NCBI GenBank assembly: GCA_004802705.1 | Contig: SGPL01000704.1 | Span: 1-14,847, forward strand | Origin: Bondarzewia mesenterica | Taxonomy: Eukaryota > Basidiomycota > Agaricomycetes > Russulales > Bondarzewiaceae | DNA: 14,847 nucleotides | Reading direction: 5' to 3' | Shown: positions 1-7,525 of the stretch, one piece after another | How the letters are laid out: each line of letters starts with the position of its first letter | Numbering within the stretch: position 1 is the first letter of the stretch | Position numbers and translations under genes: made by a program | Notes under the pieces: model-generated | The model's input: only the letters and a program-made list of their open reading frames with translations | The model's database searches: none | What the model was told of the DNA's origin: nothing

Positions 1-1
1 T

Positions 2-1072
2 CGCATGTCGACTTCTGTTCAAGACACGTGGCGTACTCTAGGTCAAGACATGGCGTCCATTCCCCCCGACCATGAGTGGATATCGTTCTCTGCGCGCTCT
101 GATCACCTCCTCGATCCCGAGACTCCTCTGCGCAACCCTGAGACTGTTATGTACCCCTCCAAAGAAGATCCATCCGTCATACCCGTTCATACGGGCTACC
201 TCGAACGGAAGAAGCGCTTCACTAGGACATACCGCGAGTCGTATTGTGTTCTTACTCCCGCAGGCTTTCTCCACGAGTATTCGTCTTCGGATCCTGCTCA
301 ATCCAACGCACCGCTCTTCAGTCTTTTCCTTCCCATGTGTACTCTCGGGCCTGCCTCTACCAATTCTGCCAAGTCTCACAAGTTCCACATCGAAGGCAAG
401 CCTGACGGCTCCGGCTCTACCAAGACCGGGTCGTTGCGACTAGGTCGCGGCCAGCATGCTTGGAGTTTCCGAGCACGTAGCCACGAGGACATGATGGAGT
501 GGTGGAACGACATCCGTATGCTTTGTGCACGTTATCTCGTTGCCAGCGAGCATATGGAGCGAACTGGACCTGTTGCTGCTGCCGTACGTGCGGTTGGGTA
601 TGTAAGTGAAGAGGAAGGCGAAGAGGAAGAGGGAAGCAGTGTAGAAGAAGAACGAGAAGAAGAAGAAGTATATCAAGAGGCAAGAGAGGATGGTCAGGGC
701 GAGGATGAGACTGAACCGCCTTCGTATACGCATCCTCATCGTGATTCAGGTGTCGAGGTTGGACAGAATGAGGTGATTGGCTTTCCTCTTTCGGATAAGC
801 TTCGCTGACTGTTGTGTATGGACTTTTAGACGGACAAGAAACCAGGTCCAGATCGATACGCAGCATCTCCAGAACCTCGGGCCAGCGACGTAGATGTCGC
901 ACGTAAGCCGAGTCAACGACAGCAGGAAAAGGCACCCGAGGATCGTGAACTTCACGCTGGGGACGATGGCGCAGGTCCGGCTGATGAAGGGGAACCGGAG
1001 CAAAGCACGTCAAGGAGTGCTCAGTCCCCCAGCCAGGCTCCAATCGAGAGCAGGTTTACCGAAGGTTTATGA
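2..1072 (+). CDS. SLM1: Slm1/Slm2-like PH-domain protein, 5' partial, two exons
   Basis: In yeast, Slm1/2 are plasma-membrane/eisosome proteins that bind PI(4,5)P2 through a PH domain and act with TORC2 and calcineurin. The visible part starts in the middle of the protein: the frame is already open at base 2 and the BAR-like N-terminal half expected for the family is missing, so the ATG at 5 is probably an internal Met. A family-typical linker (DPETPLRNPE, then YPSKEDPS) leads into a PH domain (about visible residues 60-180) with GYLERKKR, LTPAGFLHEY and the C-terminal Trp-containing helix (MMEWWNDIRMLCARYL). A strongly acidic Glu-rich tail follows. I infer an intron at 773-829 (GTGATT..TTTAG, branch CTGAC at 804-808). 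The downstream exon 830-1072 is in phase and adds 80 hydrophilic residues ending at TGA 1070-1072. Reading through the intron would stop at 806-808, inside the branch site. Family call is confident; the exact 3' structure is inference. Confidence 0.88.
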
Positions 1073-1804
1073 TTGCTCCCAATTGACACAAGTAAGAAAT
1101 GTTTCTCTTCCGTATCATATTACAGCTGTCAGCCTGGTCTATGCGGGCCTCATCTTAACGACCCACTACGTATACTGGTTCACCGCTTAGTTTCGTACTG
1201 ACTTCACTTGCGACAGTTATGAGATTCGACTAAGTATAAGGGAGTCGTTTTTTTACGCGTACCATGGACCATTTCGACCCCCGAGGCAGAAATTTGGACT
1301 CTAATGTACTACGATTATTGATGACAATGACCACAATTTGTGAACTAGCTGCGTAAGTTTCCATCTGTAGTCTCTATTGACTGGTATTCCGGTAATCCTG
1401 CTTGGGGCTGTGGGACGAGATGAGAGGATAACGGAGTGTATTTTGGCCAACTCTACTGACAAAGCAGCTCAGGTAATTACGTAAACTACCGCGTTGGCTC
1501 ATTGACCGTACGAGGAAAGGAAGAAAGGACAGGAGGGGAGGGAAAGGAAAGGGACCGGGATGGGGAGAGGGACAGGGTGAGGGAAGAGAAAAGGAAAGGG
1601 ACCGGGATGGGAAGTGGGACAGGATGGGCGATGTTGAGCGATGTTGAGCCAGTAAGTGTCACATGAGATTTTGTCACGACTGACGCGTCCATCATCATCT
1701 GCAGTCGCGTCAGGTTTGCCCAATTGACATCTGCGCTTGATTTGCATCTGAGCAGCTCATACACAAATATCGACTGCTACTTTTTGTTTCTGTTCTTATT
1801 CACT
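1073..1804. other. Intergenic region between the PH gene and SEM1
   Basis: These 732 bases hold the presumed 3' UTR of the PH gene and the promoter of SEM1. No reading frame looks like protein and no RNA gene was recognised. The only clear structure is the purine-rich tract at 1511-1630, annotated separately. A pyrimidine-rich stretch (about 1779-1800) lies directly before the SEM1 ATG, as is common at fungal transcription starts. Confidence 0.6.
1511..1648. repeat. Purine-rich tract with a 47-bp imperfect tandem duplication
   Basis: From 1511 to about 1630 the plus strand is almost entirely A/G. A 21-base block beginning AAGGAAAGGGACCGGGA occurs at 1544-1564 and again at 1591-1611, giving a 47-bp period; the flanks of each copy are similar but diverged. 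Directly downstream a 10-bp unit (CGATGTTGAG) is repeated twice at 1629-1648. It lies about 160-290 bp upstream of the SEM1 start, so it could be promoter sequence, or simply slippage-prone low-complexity DNA. Confidence 0.75.
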
Positions 1805-2238
1805 ATGTCTTCGTCCTCAAAGCCAGCTGAAACTACGCAGAAGGTCGAGGATGCACAACCGCATCTCGGAGTTCTTGAAGAGGATGACGAGTTCGAGGAG
1901 TTCCAGGTCCAAGGTGCCGTACAGACATGGCTTGTAGCATCCCCTTTTACTGACGTTAGTACCGCTATCATCGTCTTGTTGTAGACTGGGATGATTCACA
2001 AACGGACCTCGCACATCTCGGCGGCGCCGCGCCTGGTGCTGCAAAGTCGGGCGGAGACAAGCTGTGGGAAGACAATTGGGACGATGACGACATTGAAGAC
2101 GAATTCAGCGTTCAGTTGAGGTGCGTCTTGCGGCTTTGATACCAATCTACGCATGTTAAACATCGCTGCGGTGTGGCTAGAAACGAGTTGGCGAAGACGG
2201 GAAAGAGCAGCAGCGAGCCTCAGCCGATGCAACACTAG
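1805..2238 (+). CDS. SEM1: Sem1/Dss1, 26S proteasome lid subunit (three exons, 100 aa)
   Basis: Sem1/Dss1 is a small, disordered, acidic protein of the 26S proteasome lid. It is also found in the TREX-2 mRNA-export complex and in homologous-recombination complexes. Exons are 1805-1913, 1985-2120 and 2181-2238, with introns 1914-1984 (GTGCCG..TTGTAG) and 2121-2180 (GTGCGT..GGCTAG). All phases join and the product is exactly 100 residues. The two family signatures are visible: the first acidic block [10 protein letters not shown] (24-33) continuing into [13 protein letters not shown] (37-49), and the second block [15 protein letters not shown] (63-77) followed by the C-terminal helix (QLRNELAK, 80-87). 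The first signature is rebuilt only across intron 1, and the C-terminal helix only across intron 2, which supports the splice model. The short Gly/Ala-rich spacer (49-60) is the variable part of the family. The ATG is the first Met of the acidic protein and has a pyrimidine-rich leader. It is convergent with the transporter gene downstream. Confidence 0.95.
1914..1984 (+). other. SEM1 intron 1
   Basis: A GT..AG intron of 71 nt with donor GTGCCG, a CTGAC branch-like motif at about 1950 and acceptor TTGTAG. Removing it joins VQ to DWDD within the conserved Sem1 motif. Confidence 0.85.
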
Positions 2239-2599
2239 ACAATACCTACATGGCTCGGCCATCTCTGCCTTGATTCCACAATGTCATATTCATTGTATTA
2301 TATGTATCTTCATATGCCCTTTCATCAGATTGAATCTTCCCACGTCAGCGGCGAGACTTTGGCCTCCTGTATGTTTCAGACTCGGTTTTCCCATCGCGGA
2401 TCTCATTTCACAGGGTTCCATGCAGACTCGCACAATCATGGCAGAACATCACATACATTCGTAACTGGTATCATTGACGCCCTTGACTGAACAGTGCGCA
2501 CACTTGTTGGGTGTGACCTCAAGAAAGGATATCAAGCTCATGCAACCACCGCTAGAATCGAGTCATTACACAGCCGAAAAACAGACAGGGCGCACCGGC
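2239..2599. other. Convergent 3' spacer between SEM1 and the GIT1-like gene
   Basis: These 361 bases separate the stop codons of two converging genes and should contain both 3' UTRs. I see no further coding exon, RNA gene or repeat. Confidence 0.6.
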
Positions 2600-5269
2600 T
2601 CAAACTATTTTCACGACTGCCGTTTTCTTCTCTTCTGGCATATCCTGGGACCATTCCTCGCCGGAACTACCCATGACGGAGGTATCCCATCCATGTGCAT
2701 CGAGGTATGCGCGAAACTAAACAATATCAACAGTTCTGAATTGGAGTCAAGGAAATGGGGACCTCAAGGCCGCACCTCTTGATCCTCCTTGAGCATGCCG
2801 TCTTGCGTGAGAGGTTTAATAGCAACTAGCGTGATCAAAGCACTAAACACAGCAAGCGCTGGAAGATGAATAATGAACATGATTTTCACGAGAGAAACAT
2901 CGAGCAGATACCAACCGCTAGCGATCCAGAAAGGTCCAGTGTTGCCCTTGGTCGTGGTGTCGCCGCCAAAGTCGTTGATAATGGGAGGAAACGCTGTGAA
3001 AATACCACGTTGACTGTTATGATTTCCAAAAAGGAAAAAAAATGTGTGTACGCACCCCAAGTTCCGACGAACGCGCCGACTTTTCCGATAGCAGCCGCAA
3101 CACCGTAGAATTGACCACGCACGGCAGTGGGACCGGTTTTAGCGGCTAACAGACCAAGACAGTTGCCAGGACCTGGAAAGCATTTGAGGTCTTGTTGTGA
3201 GCATCCCCATCTGCGGGAAGTAGAGAGAAGGGTGGTAAAAAAGAATTGTTGCGAACCAAGTTCTCCAAAGCTCAGGAATATGCCATATACAACCTGCACT
3301 CAGTTTAGATCCATGATAAGACTTGAACATGCGATGAGGATTCTCACAGCGAAAGCCCCGATGTGCCGAGTCAATCTGCAATTCATCAGGTTCAGGATGC
3401 AGCAGGAGTCAGGTGAGTTGTGACACAGACTGCTTGTAGAGACCGCTCATGATAAAGCCAACGACGGCTTGACACAACAGACCTGTGATCTGAACGGGAA
3501 TGAGCCCAGTTAGAACGAATGCGGGTTGAAGCGCTGTTGCGTACCATCGTGTTCTTCGGACCAAGGTAATCTACAATGAATGCGCCTCCCACAGTTCCTA
3601 TAGACGGAAAATCATGTAGGTGAGATAGTTGAAAGCGATCGACGATTGAGGTTTTACTAGAGTTACCTGGCATGTAGAATAAGCTTGATCTGGAATGAGT
3701 ACCAGCATTGATTGCGAATTGAGATGGAAATCTACTTGATGACAACGTTCCATCCAAAGACGACGCTCAATGCGTCCGAGCCGTTGGTGATGCTAAAGTA
3801 GGGAGATTCAGTCTCCACAGGTTCTAGATGTCGCGCTAAAGAGTACTTACTTGGACACCACAGTGGAAGAGTATATCGAGAACTATGAGCTCCATCAGAA
3901 CTAGATAATTTTCACCCGTACTTCTTTTAAACGTACTGGATACCTGCGGACCACTGAGGTTAGCAACGTTTGGTCCCAGAAGGCTAACGGACACTCACAC
4001 AATAAAATCGTAGATGAACCTGTGTAGACAAACTCTGAGGATCAGACATTGTCGAAGGTAGAAGCACGCACCAGGTAGCAGAGATAGCAGCTAAGCTCTT
4101 CCAATACCTCTTGATGATGAGCAAGTAGGGAATCTTTGCGTTCTTCATCGAATCTTTCCTAAAACGGGTAGGCTCTTCCATTTTCAGACGCCAGATGAAG
4201 ACGGCGACGGCGGGAACGACACCTAAGCCCAAGGATAGGCGCCATACAGCACGGAGGTGATTTGGACCGAAACTACGCGGGGTCTATCTCAGCATCTGAT
4301 GAGGACAGTAGATGCAGTGAGATTTTTACATCCAGTAGAGAACCAAAGGCACAAAGGCTGACACGACGAAGCCAAAATCGATCATGGTGTCTAAAGAAAT
4401 GGAAATGAGAGCAGCTTTCCAAGAACGAGTATAAACGTCCAAACGTACCCGTCGCGAGTACGAACCACCTGTGTTGAGCCTTCTTGTTGATTCCTTCTTC
4501 CTCAGACTGCTCAGATGCCGCAACAGAACCACAAGGGTACTCGGCACCAATACCAATACCAAGCAAGAACCTGCGTATTCGGCCGGCTTGTCGATTCTAG
4601 AAACCGAGAATACACGTTTGTATGGGAACTCACCGACATGCACTGAGCATGGCCAGCATGCCACCAAAACTGTGATGGGCGCCTGAACTTGCAGCAGAGA
4701 GACCAGAGAAGAGAGCGACGATGCCAGTCGCGAGCATCTACACACAGCCTGAGCCAAATTTTCAGAGAGGAAACAGTGACGTCTACACGCACCATTCCAA
4801 ATTTGCGTCCCACTTTATCCGACAGGTATCCAAAAACAAGCATTCCGACAAATGTGCCTGCAAATGCGACGCTGCTCAGGGTTTTGCTGTAGTTGTGTGC
4901 GCCAAGAGCCTCTTTGCCATAGATCCTGATCAATACTAGCAGATATGTCAATAATCCAGCACCCCATCTGAATCTCGTTGAAGAAACACGGACGTGTGTT
5001 TACTAAAGGATAGTTGTCAGCGTGATATGGGGGGCGGAAAATGAGACACGGAGCGCACCACTGCCAATGACACCGTTAGCATAGCCTTGAGAACCACCTC
5101 AGCATTAGTTGAGTTGGACGTGGAGAAAGGATTGATGGAAATACCATCTGAGAAGAGTGCCGTCCCAGCACTAGGGAGAGATGAAGATTAGCATCGAGAA
5201 GGTTAAGCATGCTCAAGCAACGTACGCGAAGATGAGGGAGACCTTGGACATGCGCGCCTTCACCGTCAT
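2600..5269 (-). CDS. GIT1: Git1-like MFS permease (glycerophosphodiester/phosphate type), 22 exons, 480 aa
   Basis: Git1-family proteins are plasma-membrane H+ symporters of the major facilitator superfamily (phosphate:H+ symporter branch) that take up glycerophosphoinositol and related phosphodiesters. Exons in transcript order: 5226-5269, 5145-5170, 5059-5085, 4994-5002, 4793-4935, 4634-4737, 4449-4570, 4330-4390, 4072-4272, 3999-4019, 3937-3943, 3851-3882, 3736-3792, 3667-3683, 3545-3597, 3431-3489, 3348-3375, 3257-3293, 3056-3172, 2916-2993, 2776-2858, 2600-2716. The 1443 nt are in phase and carry no internal stop. Landmarks are [11 protein letters not shown] (22-32), the MFS loop [10 protein letters not shown] (71-80), GIGAEYP (124-130), DYLGPK (300-305), and [17 protein letters not shown] (346-373). 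ATG 5269 is the first Met after an upstream in-frame stop; the N-terminus is short for the family, so another 5' exon is possible. The C-terminus is hydrophilic (Glu/Lys). Introns are 52-84 nt. Exact substrate is not deducible. Confidence 0.88.
3937..3943 (-). other. 7-nt micro-exon (exon 11) of the GIT1-like gene
   Basis: The seven bases GTATCCA complete Val253 and encode Tyr254-Pro255 of the family motif FIVYPF. The upstream intron 3944-3998 has GTGAGT, branch GCTAAC and CGCAG. The downstream intron 3883-3936 has GTACGT, a CTGAT branch and CATAG. Skipping the exon shifts the frame (7 is not a multiple of 3). Confidence 0.75.
4994..5002 (-). other. 9-nt micro-exon (exon 4) of the GIT1-like gene
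   Basis: These nine bases complete Val33, encode Asn34 and Thr35, and begin Leu36. Flanking introns are 5003-5058 (GTGCGC..CTTTAG) and 4936-4993 (GTCCGT..GCTAG). Without this exon the conserved string GSVNTLL before the second transmembrane segment cannot be built; with it the reading frame joins exactly. Confidence 0.75.
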
Positions 5270-6207
5270 GGTGTATTCAAGCCTTTCGCGAGAAACTGGG
5301 TTTGACGAGAACTTGTTGTGGGAGCGGCATTCACTTGTACTCGCCGCTCCATCTTATCTGCATCGATGGATCCAAACTGTAGAAATGTGGCAGGAAATGT
5401 CGACCCTCGCGCGCTCGAATCGACTCTTCATTCGATCGAAGCACGCGCTGCCTCCCCGCCCAGTGATTGGTTAGGCAGTCAATCTAAAGCTGCTCACATT
5501 GCACGTTTGTTTCGAAATTTTTGACAATTACTTTTGACGTTCGAAGTGTCGCATCATTAGAGATCTCCGCACGGCGCGCGGCTCCGCACGATGAGATTTT
5601 TGCATACATCCGCCGCGCACGCGCGCACACACGCACGCACACTTTCTTGGATGAGCATTATGGTATGCAGGCACACGGACTGGGTCCGGCTACTGGTAAC
5701 CCATACACACACGCACTTGACTTGCACGCACACACACACAAGCACGCACACGACAGATGCCAAAAATTTTCCAAGTCGGCAGTCACCTTGATTAATTAGA
5801 AATTAAAATTTCCATTTTTTTTCTGCCCACGTTTTTCCCGCAAAGTACGAAGGGATTATGTTCTACTCTGAACGTACACAGCGCCGTCGATATCAAAAAC
5901 GTGGTCCCTGATCAACAATCCCTCTCTTCCCAGCTGCCCCAGTCATCTGTGGTGATGGAGGGTTTTGAAGAAGAAGCGGCGTAGGTCACCGGTGGTTTGC
6001 TGCTGTCAAGGGCGACGGAGAGGCAGTGACAGTAGAACCTGCTGGTCACGATGTCGAGCCCGGTGCGCGGTGAGCGGTAGCGGCGTCGGCTCCAACGTCA
6101 TCCAGACAGATGCATTCGCTCTGGGCAGGTGGTCGATGGCTCTTGCCAACCCTTGCCTCATCGCACCTGTTCTTTTCCCGGAGCGAACGTGGGCACGCGT
6201 CCTTGTC
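5270..6207. other. Intergenic region upstream of the GIT1-like gene
   Basis: No convincing gene was seen. The part next to 5269 should contain the transporter promoter. Two alternating CA/CG tracts occupy 5611-5752. An AT-rich patch follows at about 5787-5825 (ATTAATTAGAAATTAAAATTT and T runs). Open frames across 5965-6207 exist on both strands, but none reads like a recognisable protein. Confidence 0.5.
5611..5752. repeat. CA/CG dinucleotide-rich microsatellite tracts
   Basis: Two blocks of alternating purine-pyrimidine sequence, 5611-5642 (CG and CA steps) and 5702-5752 (mainly CACACA with interspersed CG), are separated by 59 bases of ordinary sequence. Such tracts are length-polymorphic and can adopt Z-DNA. 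They lie about 340-480 bp upstream of the transporter start. Confidence 0.85.
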
Positions 6208-6977
6208 TCAACGCAGTTGTCCGCTGCGGGCACCTACGTCGTCAGCCCTGGTCAGCGGATGAGTGTCGGCAGAGGTCAGGTCATGGAAACGCACCAGAAA
6301 TGGTCCTGAGTGCCTAGGACAATGACAGTCTCCTTTTCGACAGGATATGAAGCGTCGGGGTGGAGCACGCGCGGAGCACGCTCGCCGGAAGAAGACGAGA
6401 CGCCGCTGTCGTTCTCTTTGGCAACCCATTACTTTGCGGGCGATGTGACACCTCCGGAAAGGCGGACAGACATCACTGCTGAGGGAGGGGAGGTGGCTTG
6501 TTGAGGACAAGGCAATCCGTTGGTCAGTGCTTAGATTTCGCCCTGCGACCGCGCCCGTGACGTCAACCTCCATACAATGGTATCCCATCATTCTCTTCTC
6601 ATCTCGATGCTTCAGCTCAAGAACTTGGTGGGCGCAGGCCAGCGCGTGGTGCTGGAGATGAGGAAACAGCGTGCACACGGGTGACCCTTCACTGACCTTC
6701 GTATGTCCTCCTGCGTGGGCGTGATCTCCTCGGAAGCGGTGAGAACGATGACGATCCTCCCTGTGAGTATGAGAATAAGGTGTTTCTGTTGAGACGCGTG
6801 AATATGATGCGATGAACCAGACGGAGGTGGGCGTTGATCAGGAGGTGGGGTCAGAGGGGTGTCCGACAGATCGACGTGGACATAATCTGAGAAGTATCGA
6901 ATCTTGCCTTGAGCCTTGAACAATCTTACGATCGTACATGACGGAGGATTGCTCAGAGAAATCTGAATGAATTTCAA
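6208..6977 (-). CDS. Possible unrecognised multi-exon gene, minus strand (coding traces only)
   Basis: I cannot identify this gene and the limits are only those of the traces. One minus-strand frame (about 6977-6830) reads ISLSNPPSCTIVRLF, then IRYFSDYVHVDLSDTPLTP, which looks like a folded domain followed by a Pro-rich linker. Further on, IVIVLTASEEITPTQED (about 6750-6695) also looks coding. A last piece, PVEKETVIVLGTQDHFW, joins ADDVGARSGQLR and a stop at 6208 if an intron of about 47 nt (GTGCGT..CTGACCAG, about 6248-6294) is removed. The pieces lie in different frames and I found no single splice model joining them all, nor a start codon. Possible explanations are a real gene with more introns than I could resolve, a decayed gene, or chance open frames in GC-rich DNA. 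Confidence 0.28.
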
Positions 6978-7525
6978 GGCTGGGCGTGATTTAAATCAGA
7001 GATCTGCCGCGTGGTTGTCGCCGAGTTGTCGCGGCGGTGTGTTTTGTCCGCGACAAGCCTCTTTGTCATGCAAACCCACGGCCGCGCGAATTTGGATACA
7101 ACCTCCTGCAGCATACGCAGGGGACCTCTACGGCCGCATTCACGCACCAATGGGACCGCTCGTGTCGTCGTGTACTTGTCCGTCATTCAGATTGCTCCAG
7201 CAAAACAAAGCCTTCGCTAAACCTCAGGCTGGATGAATGCCCTTGTATTACGTTCCGTGATGCACTGACATATCAAAGACTGCAGTGGTAGCTGCCTCGC
7301 AAGAATATGGCTTGTCTGTGCGTGAGTTTCTAACCCTCCCATAGACTCACGGCGTCAATTCTCCATTGATTTTCTATCTATTCCATATCAGCTCTCATCT
7401 CGTTTCTTTTTTTAGAGGCAAAGGCGTGTTCGCGCCATGCGGAAACTGTGTGTCAGTCTTCCGAGTGCTCAGTCTAACCAGGCTATTCTCTCTCTGCTGC
7501 CACCATCACAACCCCCCGCTGCACT
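6978..7525. other. Region upstream of the NLR-like gene
   Basis: This interval should contain the promoter and 5' UTR of the NLR-like gene. Pyrimidine-rich stretches lie at about 7385-7411 and 7484-7519, the latter directly before the ATG, as often seen around fungal transcription starts. Weak minus-strand open frames (7021-7190) may belong to the unresolved gene at 6208-6977, but nothing is firm. Confidence 0.45.
7484..7525 (+). promoter_or_regulatory. Pyrimidine-rich leader before the NLR-like start codon
   Basis: A CT-rich run (CTATTCTCTCTCTGC) followed by a C-rich, A-containing segment leads to CACT-ATG at 7526. Basidiomycete transcripts often start within or just after such CT motifs. 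This is inferred from composition only. Confidence 0.3.

Noticed and set aside
417..1043. Long minus-strand open frame opposite the PH gene
   Set aside because: It is antisense to a recognised PH domain, rich in His/Leu/Arg from the complementary acidic repeat, and shows no domain of its own.
5521..5799. Open frame rich in His/Thr/Ala across the CA tracts
   Set aside because: The peptide is only the translation of CACACG microsatellite sequence; the opposite strand gives Val/Cys repeats for the same reason.
5965..6317. Plus-strand frames ending at 6309 and 6317 that could form a small Cys-rich protein
   Set aside because: A start and a possible intron can be drawn, but the sequence is compositionally odd (Arg/Cys/Gly), matches nothing I know and competes with the minus-strand reading.
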